A program made the translations under genes and the position numbers. Below are positions 7,321 through 15,500 of a stretch of 34,680 bases of DNA, piece after piece. Origin of the DNA: Flavicella sp964230805 (GTDB taxonomy: Bacteria; Bacteroidota; Bacteroidia; Flavobacteriales; Flavobacteriaceae). The first letter of the stretch is position 1. The number at the start of each line of letters is the position of its first letter. The notes under the pieces were generated by a model, which ran no database searches, was not told where the DNA came from, and saw only the letters and a program-made list of their open reading frames with translations. The stretch lies in NCBI GenBank assembly GCA_964230805.1, contig CAXRIA010000033.1, positions 1 through 34,680 on the forward strand, given 5' to 3'.

Positions 7321-8181
7321 TTAGGATCTTATTTTTTGATTTAAAATGAGATCAATGTAAAGATTGATTTGTTTTTTCAAGTTCTTTCTTTCGTAGATTG
7401 CATCAAGAAATCCGTGTTCTAGCAAAAATTCAGAACGTTGGAATCCTTCTGGTAAATCTTTTCCTGTGGTATCTTTTACTACACGTGGTCCTGCAAAAGC
7501 AATCAATGCATTGGGTTCGGCGATGTTGATGTCACCGAGCATTGCAAAAGAAGCTGTAATTCCACCGGTTGTTGGATCGGTACACAACGAAATATAGGGA
7601 ACTTTGGCTTCGGCTAATTGTGCGAGTTTCGCAGAGGTTTTTACCATTTGCATCAAGGAAAGTGGTGCTTCTTGCATTCTTGCACCTCCTGATTTTGAAA
7701 TCATTAAGAAGGGAATTTTATGCTGGATGGAATGATCAATAGCACGGGCTATTTTTTCACCAACAACACTTCCCATAGAACCACCAATAAAAGCAAAATC
7801 CATGGCTGCAATTACAATGTCTTGTCCGTAGGATTTACCGACGGCTGTGCGAACAGCGTCTTTTAACTTTGTTTTCTTTTGAGCGTCTTTCAGACGGTCA
7901 GGGTATTTTTTTGTGTCTTCAAATTGCAATGGATCTCCTGCTTCTAATGAGGCATTGAGCTCTTTGTATTTGTTGTCGTCAAATAAAATTTCAAAATATT
8001 CTGCACTTCCTATTCGAACATGGTATCCGTCTTCACGACTCACATAAAGATTTTGTTTCAAGTCTTCGGTATCTACTATTTTTCCGCTAGGTGTTTTGTA
8101 CCAAAGTCCTTTAGGAACGTCTTTTTTTGCTTCTGTAGGGGTTTGAATCCCTTTATCGATTCTCTTAAACCAAGATGACAT
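7321..8181 (-). CDS. accD: Acetyl-CoA carboxylase carboxyltransferase subunit beta, zinc-ribbon cysteines absent
   Basis: AccD pairs with AccA to transfer the carboxyl group from carboxybiotin to acetyl-CoA, the first committed step of fatty acid synthesis. The 286-residue protein has the full carboxyltransferase fold: GGSMGSVVGEKIARAID, PFLMISKSGGARMQEAPLSLMQM, CTDPTTGGITASFAMLGDINIAEPNALIAFAGPRVV. In E. coli the N-terminus holds a four-cysteine zinc ribbon (KCDSCG and CPKC). Here the same places read KTPSGK and VSREDG, and the only cysteine in the protein is in the CTDPTTGG motif, so the ribbon fold seems kept without zinc. The start MSSWFKRIDKGIQTPTEAKKDVPKG is native. Its accA partner is not in the window. 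It lies downstream of fbaA, separated by a terminator. A one-mismatch -7 box (TACATTAG, 8202-8209) may be its promoter. Confidence 0.95.
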   Translation of the reverse strand: MSSWFKRIDKGIQTPTEAKKDVPKGLWYKTPSGKIVDTEDLKQNLYVSREDGYHVRIGSAEYFEILFDDNKYKELNASLEAGDPLQFEDTKKYPDRLKDAQKKTKLKDAVRTAVGKSYGQDIVIAAMDFAFIGGSMGSVVGEKIARAIDHSIQHKIPFLMISKSGGARMQEAPLSLMQMVKTSAKLAQLAEAKVPYISLCTDPTTGGITASFAMLGDINIAEPNALIAFAGPRVVKDTTGKDLPEGFQRSEFLLEHGFLDAIYERKNLKKQINLYIDLILNQKIRS

Positions 8182-8220
8182 ATGATTCTTTTTTTTATGG
8201 GGCTAATGTACTAAAAAAAT

Positions 8221-8254
8221 AAAAGAGAAACTGAAAAAAATCAGTTTCTCTTTT
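8221..8254 (-). terminator. Intrinsic terminator of fbaA
   Basis: A perfect 14-bp stem (AAAAGAGAAACTGA and its complement, loop of six A) lies 28 bases past the fbaA stop. The minus-strand end is rich in T. It separates fbaA from accD. Confidence 0.88.
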
Positions 8255-8282
8255 TAGAAAATTGTAAGGAATTTGCTCCTTA

Positions 8283-9350
8283 TTACAAAGTATTGATGTT
8301 GTTTAAGTCTTCAAAAGCTTTGATCAATCTCGCTTTTAAAGTTGCTTCTCCTTTGCGCAACCATACTCTTGGATCGTAGTATTTTTTATTTGGTGCGTCT
8401 GGGCCAGATGGGTTTCCAATTTGAGACTGTAAATAGGCTGTGTTTTCAGACATATAATCTCTAATTCCTTCCATGAAAGCGTACTGCAAATCGGTATCGA
8501 TATTCATTTTAATAGCTCCATAACCGATAGATTCTCTAATTTCTTCTACGGAAGATCCTGAACCACCGTGGAATACGAAGTCAATTGGATTGTGCTCTAA
8601 TCCGTGCTTTGCCTCAATGAATTTCTGAGAGTTGTCTAATATTTTTGGTGTTAATTTTACATTTCCTGGTTTGTACACACCGTGTACATTACCAAAAGCG
8701 GCTGCAACCGTAAATCTTGAAGAAACTTCCGACAATTGCTCGTAAGAATAGTTTACTTCTTCTGGTTGTGTGTACAATTTTGATTCATCTACATCTGAGT
8801 TGTCTACACCGTCTTCTTCACCACCAGTAATTCCCAATTCGATTTCTAAGGTCATTCCCATTTTGTCCATACGTTTCAAGTATTCTTTACAGATGGCAAT
8901 GTTTTCTTCCAAAGGTTCTTCAGACAAATCAATCATATGAGAAGAGAACAATGGAGCTCCTGTTTCAGCAAAATGTTTTTCTGAAGCTTCCAACAATCCG
9001 TCAATCCATGGCAATAACTTTTTAGCGGCGTGATCGGTATGCAATATCACAGGAACACCGTAGGCAACGGCCAATTCATGTACATGTTTTGCTCCGGCTA
9101 CTGCTCCAGCAATGGCTGCTTTTTGGTCTGTGTTGTCAAGTCCTTTTCCGGCATTGAAAATGGCTCCTCCGTTTGAGAATTGAATGATAACAGGCGAATT
9201 TAATTCTTTGGCTGTTTCCAATACAGTATTGATTGTATTGTTTCCTGTTACGTTCACAGCAGGCAAGGCAAACTTTTTCGCTTTTGCTAATTTGAAAATT
9301 TCTTGAACTGCATCTCCTGTAGCAACTCCTGGTTGTATGTTATGACTCAT
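8283..9350 (-). CDS. fbaA: Class II fructose-bisphosphate aldolase
   Basis: This zinc-dependent enzyme cleaves fructose 1,6-bisphosphate to dihydroxyacetone phosphate and glyceraldehyde 3-phosphate in glycolysis and gluconeogenesis. The 355 residues match the longer class IIA (E. coli FbaA-like) form. Visible motifs are ILHTDHAAKKLLPW with the zinc His and catalytic Asp (HTDH at 104-107), a glutamate-rich ELGITGGEEDGVDN loop, AAAFGNVHGVYKPGNV with a zinc His, VFHGGSGSS for phosphate binding, and KMNIDTD. The ATG at 9350 gives MSHNIQPGVATGDAVQEIF, a normal start. The gene appears to be a single transcription unit: a -7 box lies 27 bases upstream and a terminator follows the stop. Confidence 0.97.
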   Translation of the reverse strand: MSHNIQPGVATGDAVQEIFKLAKAKKFALPAVNVTGNNTINTVLETAKELNSPVIIQFSNGGAIFNAGKGLDNTDQKAAIAGAVAGAKHVHELAVAYGVPVILHTDHAAKKLLPWIDGLLEASEKHFAETGAPLFSSHMIDLSEEPLEENIAICKEYLKRMDKMGMTLEIELGITGGEEDGVDNSDVDESKLYTQPEEVNYSYEQLSEVSSRFTVAAAFGNVHGVYKPGNVKLTPKILDNSQKFIEAKHGLEHNPIDFVFHGGSGSSVEEIRESIGYGAIKMNIDTDLQYAFMEGIRDYMSENTAYLQSQIGNPSGPDAPNKKYYDPRVWLRKGEATLKARLIKAFEDLNNINTL

Positions 9351-9376
9351 GTTTGTTGGTTTAAAAAATTACGTCA

Positions 9377-9384
9377 CAAAAGTA
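9377..9384 (-). promoter_or_regulatory. -7 element upstream of fbaA
   Basis: On the minus strand this reads TACTTTTG, which fits TAnnTTTG, 27 bases before the fbaA ATG. There is no clean TTG at the -33 position, so the promoter call rests on the -7 box and its place in the gap. Confidence 0.5.
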
Positions 9385-9547
9385 GTTATTAATATCTTTT
9401 TTTTAAAATTTGTTGAGAGAGAATATACGAAAACGTTGTAGGTTGTAACTTTCAATCTATGAAAGAGTTAAATAATCAGCTTTCAATGGATGACTTAGAA
9501 TGAATGCACAACGATTTGAAATCCTATGTTGTTTTTGAGAACTTCTT

Positions 9548-12106
9548 TTAAAAAGGGTAATTGATTCCAATATTGAGAACCGAATTTTCAAGATTGTAGT
9601 TTTGGAACCATTTTTTTTGTGTGAGGTAAGGCTCGTAAGTTTTAAATCCTAAATCTAGACGCAGTACAAGGAAGTTGAAATCATAGCGGATTCCAAAACC
9701 GGTACCGATGGCAATGTTTTCCAAAGAGGCGATTCCTCTGAATTTCTCGTCTTTTGTCGTCAGTTTTGAATTGGTGATGTCCCAGATATTTCCGGCGTCT
9801 ACAAAAAGGGCTCCTTTAAAACTTTTGTTGATGTCGAATCGATATTCCAAACTGGTTAGGAATTTAAAATTGGAAACGTTAAATTCTAGTCCCGAGTTGC
9901 TGGATCCAGGTCCGAGATCGTAGGTCTTCCATGCCCGAAGGTCACTAGCACCCCCTACAAAATAGCTATTGCTAAACGGAATTTCATCTGTGTTTCCATA
10001 AGGTAGAGCCACTCCTAGAAAGGAACGCAGTGCAAAGACACTTGAAGATGATGTGCGCCAGAATTTTTTTACTTCAATGTCGGCTCTTGTAAATTGGGCA
10101 ATGGGTATGTCCAAAAATGTTTTGACACCCTCTACTTCTGTTTTTGTCAGTGCCGAAGCAATGTTTCCAGAGGTAGCTATTTTGGCCTTAAAGAAAAAAT
10201 AATTGTTGTCTTTGAAATCAAATTGTGTGTTGTAAGTAAAAGCGTACGATACCGATGGACTTACGTTGTTGGTGGTCAGAATGTCGTATCTTTTTTCAAT
10301 ATTTTTAGCGATTTGATAATCTTCTGGGTGGTTGTCTTGAAAGGTTGTGTTTATGACGTTGGCGATAAATGATAACGCATTGCTTTGTGTCACATTATTG
10401 TCTGGAAAATACGTTTCTTGAATGTTTTTTAACTTGTTGAATTCGGAGGAGTAAATTGAAAAATAAGAGCCGGTATTCAAATTTTTAACATACTGCGCAT
10501 TCAAGACCTCAATGGTGTGTGTTTTTCGCGGCGTCGATTTCCAAGAAAGTTCAATAATTCCTGTCAATTTTTGTTTGTCCAATCCAATGTTGTTCTGAAA
10601 ACTGGTACCTAGAGAAAAGATGGTTTTCGGGCCCATGTTTTTTGGAATGATTTTATTCTTTAAAAAAGGAAATACAAAGCGTGGTATTTCCAAAGAAGCA
10701 TCTGTTCCAATTTCCCATGAATCAAAAGGAGTATCACTAGCACCTGCATTGTTTGACAGGTCGAAAATGGAACCTTGAAAAGAGAGTTTGAAAATTTCAG
10801 CACCTTTAAAAGTATTCCGGTTTAAAAAAGAAAATCCACCGGAAAAACCGAGTTGTTTGATGTTGGAATGTATGGCTTCGGTATTGAGACGTATCGAGTA
10901 TTTTTTCAGAGGGGTCAATAGGATAGAGGTGGCCAATTGAGTACTGTCAATTTCTTTGTACTTTAACTTCACCAATTTGAAATTGTTAAGAGATTTCAAA
11001 TGATTTCTGGTCATGTTTCTCGTACTGTCCATATAAATTTGACCCGGTTCAATGAAAATGGCATTTAAAAGGGCTTTTGGACGGTATTTTATTTTATCAT
11101 GTGCATAGAATTGAAATCCGTTGTAGCTTAGGGAGTCAAGGTATGGTTTCTCCTTTTTATCGTAGCTGTAATCGGTGTAGATACGGATGTTTTTTATTTT
11201 TTGAATTTGAAGCGGGTGGCTGAGTACTTTGCCCTCTTTTTCGGATACTCGATTGGCAATTTTTAGCAATACATCGGTTTGATGATTTACATGGGTTGTG
11301 TCGATACCATAGAAGCCAATAAGATTTTCTGTAAAGTGGTAAATTCCAGAATTCCGAAATAGATTGGTTAGTCTTTTGGCTTCTTTTCTAAAATTTTGAT
11401 CGGTGTAACGAGCTCCTTTTTTGAGATATGATTTTTTGGCGTTTTTTTGATAAATGGAATCTACGATTTTTGATGTAATGAGCGATTCGATATTTCTAAG
11501 GTGATAAGGTTTCTTTTTTTCGACATAATAATGCACTGCCGATTTTTTTATATTTAAGGCGACCTCTTTTCTGACAACAGCATCGAAATAGCCTTGATTG
11601 AAATAAAAAGTTCTAATTTTTTTTGCACTGGCCACTGTTTTGTTAATGTCGTGTACAACAGGAGCTTCTCCTTTGGATAAAAACCATTTGTTGCGCGCTT
11701 GGTAGTTCAGTTCTTTTTTGCGGACTTGTTTTTCGGAAAAAACAGTGGATAAAAATTTAAAATACTTTGGGTTTTTCCGCATTTTTTCTTGGTAGCTATT
11801 CTCGTAATTGAGGTCTCCGAGGTTATAAAAATACAACGGTAGCGGAAGTCCCAACGATTTTTGATTGGGTCTTTGAATAATCAAATCGTTCACTTCTGTG
11901 TTGCGGATCTTTTTGTCTTGGCGTATGGTTTCGTCTCTTTTTTTGATTCGTTTTGTTTCAAAAACGGTGTTTTTCGATAACAAATAGTCGCCTTTTGGAA
12001 CGTATTTTGTAGCGTTGCAAGACCACAACAGAAAGCTTAGTCCAACACAAAAGGAAAAATAGAAATGAAGCTTGTTTTTCAACAAAAAAGATTTTAGTTG
12101 GTTCAA
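9548..12106 (-). CDS. tamL: TamL: lipoprotein outer-membrane assembly factor of the BamA/TamA family
   Basis: This protein is predicted to be an outer-membrane beta-barrel assembly factor, the Bacteroidota TamA homologue that carries a lipid anchor. It starts with a hydrophobic signal and the lipobox FLLWSC followed by NATKYVPKGDYLLSKNTV, typical of the family. POTRA-like repeats fill roughly the next 380 residues, and the C-terminal half is a 16-strand-type barrel with SNSYFVGGASDLRAWKTYDLGPGSS near the conserved VRG-like loop and a terminal Phe (NIGINYPF). Length (up to 852 residues) fits. There is no in-frame ATG near the signal peptide. TTG codons at 12106, 12085 and 12082 are the only plausible starts, and the first overlaps a -7-like TATTTTTG (12104-12111), so a later TTG is possible. 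A TamB partner is not adjacent. It is divergent from the RNA methyltransferase gene. Confidence 0.88.
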   Translation of the reverse strand: MNQLKSFLLKNKLHFYFSFCVGLSFLLWSCNATKYVPKGDYLLSKNTVFETKRIKKRDETIRQDKKIRNTEVNDLIIQRPNQKSLGLPLPLYFYNLGDLNYENSYQEKMRKNPKYFKFLSTVFSEKQVRKKELNYQARNKWFLSKGEAPVVHDINKTVASAKKIRTFYFNQGYFDAVVRKEVALNIKKSAVHYYVEKKKPYHLRNIESLITSKIVDSIYQKNAKKSYLKKGARYTDQNFRKEAKRLTNLFRNSGIYHFTENLIGFYGIDTTHVNHQTDVLLKIANRVSEKEGKVLSHPLQIQKIKNIRIYTDYSYDKKEKPYLDSLSYNGFQFYAHDKIKYRPKALLNAIFIEPGQIYMDSTRNMTRNHLKSLNNFKLVKLKYKEIDSTQLATSILLTPLKKYSIRLNTEAIHSNIKQLGFSGGFSFLNRNTFKGAEIFKLSFQGSIFDLSNNAGASDTPFDSWEIGTDASLEIPRFVFPFLKNKIIPKNMGPKTIFSLGTSFQNNIGLDKQKLTGIIELSWKSTPRKTHTIEVLNAQYVKNLNTGSYFSIYSSEFNKLKNIQETYFPDNNVTQSNALSFIANVINTTFQDNHPEDYQIAKNIEKRYDILTTNNVSPSVSYAFTYNTQFDFKDNNYFFFKAKIATSGNIASALTKTEVEGVKTFLDIPIAQFTRADIEVKKFWRTSSSSVFALRSFLGVALPYGNTDEIPFSNSYFVGGASDLRAWKTYDLGPGSSNSGLEFNVSNFKFLTSLEYRFDINKSFKGALFVDAGNIWDITNSKLTTKDEKFRGIASLENIAIGTGFGIRYDFNFLVLRLDLGFKTYEPYLTQKKWFQNYNLENSVLNIGINYPF

Positions 12107-12120
12107 AAATAATACTTTTG
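12104..12120. promoter_or_regulatory. Back-to-back -7 elements between tamL and the methyltransferase gene
   Basis: TATTTTTG on the minus strand (12104-12111) and TACTTTTG on the plus strand (12113-12120) both fit TAnnTTTG and are separated by one base. A further plus-strand TATTTTTG lies at 12186-12193, about 47 bases before the methyltransferase ATG, and is the better placed candidate for that gene. Clear -33 TTG elements at normal spacing are lacking for all three. Confidence 0.45.
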
Positions 12121-12240
12121 AATGGTATTTTCGCTACTTGTCCAAAGGGATTGGTTTCGTTTTCAAAAATCGAGATTAAAAACTGTATTTTTGCTACGAA
12201 TGAACAAAGAGAGAACTACAAATCGAAAGAGTATAAACCA

Positions 12241-12966
12241 ATGAATTTGTCAAAAAATCAGATCAAAATGATCCAATCGCTTCAGCGTAAAAAAGGAAGA
12301 GCCCAAACGGGATTGTTTCTTGCAGAAGGGATTAAAGTTGTTCAGGAATTGCTTAATTCTTCCTTTGATTTGCAGGCTTTGTACGTGACAGAGGCAAATG
12401 CGGATGGTTTTGACAGGGATTCTTGTGAAATCATTTCTGACGAAGCGTTTAAAAAAATAAGCGTATTAAAAACGCCTAGTGGTGTACTCGGTGTTTTTAA
12501 ATTGGCGCCAATCAAAGGATTGCAAATGGATGGATTGGTGGTTGCTTTGGATGCTATTAATGATCCAGGGAATTTGGGTACCATTATCCGTTTGTGTGAT
12601 TGGTTTGGAGTAAAACAATTGTTGTGTTCCGAAAATACCGTAGATTGTTACAATTCCAAAGTAGTACAATCTACCATGGGCTCTTTGTCACGTGTCCAAA
12701 TCAATTATGTGAATTTAAAAGAAGTCTTGGAAAAAACAGCAATACCCAAGTATGTTGCCGATTTGGATGGGCAAAATTTGTACGAAACCGCATTGCCTAA
12801 AAAAGGAGTTGTCATTTTGGGCAATGAATCCAATGGTGTCAGCGATGCGTTGAAAAAAATGGAAGCAACCTCTTTGACAATTCCTCGATTTGGTTCTAAA
12901 ACAGAGAGTTTGAATGTGGCAACAGCCACAGCAATACTTCTCAGTGAATTTCGAAGAAATCAATAA
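12241..12966 (+). CDS. SpoU/TrmH-family RNA 2'-O-methyltransferase
   Basis: This is a SPOUT-superfamily methyltransferase that transfers a methyl group from S-adenosylmethionine to a ribose 2'-OH in tRNA or rRNA. The 241-residue protein has an N-terminal substrate-binding domain (SKNQIKMIQSLQRKKGRAQTG...FLAEGIKVVQEL) and the three SpoU motifs: NDPGNLGTIIR (107-117), ILGNESNGV (192-200), and IPRFGSKTESLNVATATAILL (214-234). The trefoil-knot fold is implied. The ATG at 12241 was chosen because family members start with this SKNQIKxIxSLxxKK motif; an upstream TTG at 12118 would add an unconserved extension that overlaps the promoter. The exact RNA target cannot be told. It is convergent with porT, 44 bases away, with no clear terminator between. 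Confidence 0.93.
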   Translation: MNLSKNQIKMIQSLQRKKGRAQTGLFLAEGIKVVQELLNSSFDLQALYVTEANADGFDRDSCEIISDEAFKKISVLKTPSGVLGVFKLAPIKGLQMDGLVVALDAINDPGNLGTIIRLCDWFGVKQLLCSENTVDCYNSKVVQSTMGSLSRVQINYVNLKEVLEKTAIPKYVADLDGQNLYETALPKKGVVILGNESNGVSDALKKMEATSLTIPRFGSKTESLNVATATAILLSEFRRNQ

Positions 12967-13010
12967 TTTTACAGAAAACGAACCCTTTAAATAAACGTTG
13001 AGGCGCTTGT

Positions 13011-13748
13011 CTATTCAAAGGCAAATTTTAGAAATACAGCACTCGTTCCCAGAAAGTCAATGGGGTCTGTGTAGGGACTTGTCGGGTTTGCTGCATCGAT
13101 ATTGTCGTAAAAAAGCTCGTTTGTAATTGCAAACTGTCCTCGGATGGAAGGCGAGAGTTTGAAATAAGGGAAATAGATGTCGATTCCGAAGCCCACCTCG
13201 TACATTAAATTGTGTGTTTGCATTCGAAAAATATTGGTTCGATTGTCATTTTTGTTTCGTTGGTTACTTGAAAAATTCAAATCATAAGCGACACCACCAA
13301 TGACATAGGGTCTGATATTATTTAGGCGGTTGGTACTCCATTTTAAGAGGATCGGAAAATGAAAATAGGTTGAACTTATTTCCGCATTTTCATGCTCAAA
13401 ATCTGTGGTAGTAGTTGTTCCATCTATAAAATTTTGGTCTCGAAAATTGAGGGTGCTTGTGTTGCTCCACAAACCAGGCTCGAGACGTAAATTTAAATTT
13501 TTATGAAGGCGCATATCTCCGATCAAGCCTACATTAAATCCCGCTTCATTTTCAAAAGTAACGTATGTATTTGGGAAGTCACTTGCTTTGTAGGCTACTT
13601 TAAAATCTCTCGAGTTCAATCCCAAATAAAATCCCCAATGGTATTTTTTTTTGTCAAAATTCGGTAATTGGTTTACAATTTTTCGTTGCGAAGAAAGGGT
13701 TTCCAGCACCAAAAAAAAGAGAACAACGAAGAAGCGGTATTTTTTCAT
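13011..13748 (-). CDS. porT: PorT-family protein, type IX secretion/gliding component
   Basis: This is an outer-membrane beta-barrel protein of 245 residues with a signal peptide (MKKYRFFVVLFFLVLETLSSQ). PorT (SprT in gliding flavobacteria) is needed for type IX secretion, the route by which Bacteroidota export surface proteins with C-terminal sorting domains. Evidence is the outer-membrane barrel pattern, family-like segments (WGFYLGLNSRDFK, RLEPGLW, FHFPILLKWSTNRLNNIRPYVIGGVAYDLNF), and its place 15 bases downstream of ubiE, an order common in Flavobacteriaceae. No protein with a recognisable sorting domain and no other secretion gene is in the window. It probably shares a transcript with the NifU-like gene and ubiE. 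Confidence 0.85.
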   Translation of the reverse strand: MKKYRFFVVLFFLVLETLSSQRKIVNQLPNFDKKKYHWGFYLGLNSRDFKVAYKASDFPNTYVTFENEAGFNVGLIGDMRLHKNLNLRLEPGLWSNTSTLNFRDQNFIDGTTTTTDFEHENAEISSTYFHFPILLKWSTNRLNNIRPYVIGGVAYDLNFSSNQRNKNDNRTNIFRMQTHNLMYEVGFGIDIYFPYFKLSPSIRGQFAITNELFYDNIDAANPTSPYTDPIDFLGTSAVFLKFAFE

Positions 13749-13763
13749 TTTTTGGGTAATGAT

Positions 13764-14492
13764 TTATTTGCTCGCTGTATAAATGGACGCAACTCCAAAT
13801 GTAACAGGCGTGTCTTTTGCATTAATAAACCCATTTTTTTCCAAAATATTGTTGAACCTTTTTCCAAAAGGGAAAGCGTTGGCAGATTCTGATAAATAAG
13901 AATAGGCAATTTTATCCTTGGAAAAGAGTTTGCCAATCAGTGGCAAAATAAATTTTGAATGGATGTTGTACCCAAATTTATACAAGGGATTGGTAGGCAC
14001 TGCTGTTTCTAAAACCACGAAAAGACCTCCCGGTTTGAGCACTCGTGAAATTTCTTGCAAACCTTTGTCTAAATTTTCAAAATTTCGAACGCCGAAAGAG
14101 ACTGTAATCGCATCAAAATAGTTGTCTTCAAACGGGATGTTTTCAGAATCTCCGTGTACCATGTCAATTTTGTGACTCAGTTTTTTGGCGGCAATTTTTT
14201 GTTTGCCCACTTCCAGCATGCCCAAAGAGATGTCCAGTCCAACAATTTTATCGGCGTCGAGGTCCGACATCATGATGGCTAAGTCTCCAGTGCCCGTTGC
14301 GATGTCCAATATTTTTTTGGGTTTCTTGGCTCCGATGAGTTGGATGACTTTTTTTCTCCATTTTACGTCAATACCAAAAGAGATCACACGGTTGAGGCCG
14401 TCGTAATTTCCAGATATGGTATCGAACATTTGAGCAACTTGCTCTTTTTTTCCAAGATTGGAATTTTTATAAGGAGTTATTTTTTTTGACAT
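13764..14492 (-). CDS. ubiE: Demethylmenaquinone methyltransferase (UbiE/MenG)
   Basis: This enzyme methylates demethylmenaquinone to menaquinone, the respiratory quinone of this phylum, with S-adenosylmethionine. The 242-residue protein has the UbiE signature MFDTISGNYDGLNRVISFGID (22-42), the methyltransferase motif I DIATGTGDLA (63-72), GLDISLGML, and the C-terminal motifs SFGVRNFENLDKGLQEISRVLKPGG. Length and start (MSKKITPYKNSNLGKKEQV) fit the family. It lies 12 bases after the NifU-like gene and 15 bases before porT, so all three are likely one operon. Because Bacteroidota lack ubiquinone, the menaquinone role is preferred over the ubiquinone one. Confidence 0.96.
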   Translation of the reverse strand: MSKKITPYKNSNLGKKEQVAQMFDTISGNYDGLNRVISFGIDVKWRKKVIQLIGAKKPKKILDIATGTGDLAIMMSDLDADKIVGLDISLGMLEVGKQKIAAKKLSHKIDMVHGDSENIPFEDNYFDAITVSFGVRNFENLDKGLQEISRVLKPGGLFVVLETAVPTNPLYKFGYNIHSKFILPLIGKLFSKDKIAYSYLSESANAFPFGKRFNNILEKNGFINAKDTPVTFGVASIYTASK

Positions 14493-14504
14493 GGTGCGCA
14501 GGGA

Positions 14505-15401
14505 TTATCCGTTGATAGCGACAACGCTACTAATTTTATTAGGAAGCATTTCTTTGAGCATGGTTTCAATACCGTTTTTCAATGTAACGGTGGAAGAAGG
14601 GCAGCCACTGCAAGCTCCTTGTAAAATCACGCTCACCACTCGTGTTTCTTCATCATACGATTGAAATGTGATGTTTCCTCCATCTGAAGCAACAGCGGGT
14701 TTTACATATTCTTCAAGAATCCCAGCAATGTCTAGAGAGGTGCCTTCCAAGGTGTTGATATCCACGGTAGGGGTCTCAATTTTTGGCATGGCTTTGGTTT
14801 CGTCAACGATTAATTGATTGCTTTCAATATAATTCTTGATAAAAGACCGTAGGTCGTTCACAATGTCTGCAGACCATTCAACCGTTTCGTTTTTTGTGAT
14901 GGAAACATAATTTTCTGCGATGTAAACCTCCGCTACATAGACGTATCCGAAGAGTTCCTTGGCCAAAGGTGAATTGGTGGTTTCCTCTATTTTTTTGTAT
15001 TCGTAATCTTTTTCAGAAAGCAAACGATTGCTGCCAAATTTCATGACCGATGGGTTGGGGGTGCTTTCTGCGTAAATTTCAACAACTATTTTTTTGGGAG
15101 TGGCGGCATCTGTAATCACAGAATTTCCTTGATTCAGATACATTTCAATCAGCTCTCTGATGTCTTCTTGTACGTCGGTCCACTCCACAAGGTCGAACTT
15201 TTCAATCGCCACAAAGTTCGCACTAATAAACACTTTGCTCACAAAGGGCAAATGGAACAACTGTTGCGATAATTGAGACTCTTTTGCCTCATCGATGTTG
15301 TTGAATTGGTAGCTTCCGCCTTTAGTCAAAAGCTGATTGCTGTTGAATTTTACAATACTTGGATTGTTTGTTTGTTCAACGGTGATTTTATGAGTTGCCA
15401 T
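14505..15401 (-). CDS. NifU-family iron-sulfur carrier with two Nfu N-terminal domains
   Basis: This is a predicted Fe-S cluster scaffold or carrier of 298 residues. The sequence shows two copies of the Nfu N-terminal domain: one at about 4-90 (TNNPSIVKFNSNQLLTKG) and one at about 105-195 (STPNPSVMKFGSNRLLSEKD). They share the NPSxxKFxSNxLL pattern and the ending EW..(D/A)....LR/EFI. A C-terminal NifU domain (about 225-298) carries the cluster-binding CSGC pair (264-267) in GACSGCPSSTVTLKNGIE. The ATG at 15401 was chosen over one at 15443 because it gives MATHKITVEQTNNPS, matching the domain start, and because the longer start would overlap two -7 boxes. It heads the operon with ubiE and porT. 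Confidence 0.93.
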   Translation of the reverse strand: MATHKITVEQTNNPSIVKFNSNQLLTKGGSYQFNNIDEAKESQLSQQLFHLPFVSKVFISANFVAIEKFDLVEWTDVQEDIRELIEMYLNQGNSVITDAATPKKIVVEIYAESTPNPSVMKFGSNRLLSEKDYEYKKIEETTNSPLAKELFGYVYVAEVYIAENYVSITKNETVEWSADIVNDLRSFIKNYIESNQLIVDETKAMPKIETPTVDINTLEGTSLDIAGILEEYVKPAVASDGGNITFQSYDEETRVVSVILQGACSGCPSSTVTLKNGIETMLKEMLPNKISSVVAING

Positions 15402-15404
15402 GTA

Positions 15405-15428
15405 CAAAAATAAGTTTCTGCAAAAATA
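15405..15428 (-). promoter_or_regulatory. Tandem -7 elements before the NifU-ubiE-porT operon
   Basis: Two exact TATTTTTG boxes read on the minus strand at 15405-15412 and 15421-15428, 16 bases apart. The upstream one (15421-15428) would give a leader of about 14 bases. A TTG at normal -33 spacing is not clear for either. Confidence 0.5.
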
Positions 15429-15450
15429 GACTAATTCAAGCAAAATGAAA

Positions 15451-15470
15451 AACTTTCAAATTTGAAAGTT
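15451..15470. repeat. Perfect 20-bp palindrome
   Basis: AACTTTCAAA is directly followed by its reverse complement TTTGAAAGTT. It lies 31 bases past the stop of the FadL-like gene and just upstream of the NifU promoter boxes. On the minus strand TTTTCATTTT follows, so it may be a weak terminator for the FadL-like gene, or an operator for the NifU operon. Confidence 0.6.
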
Positions 15471-15500
15471 ATGAGAGAAAAATGTAATGGGCGCAGGTGC

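Noticed and set aside
12118..12240. Upstream TTG start for the RNA methyltransferase
   Set aside because: It overlaps a -7 box and adds 41 residues with no family match, while the ATG at 12241 begins the conserved SKNQIK motif.
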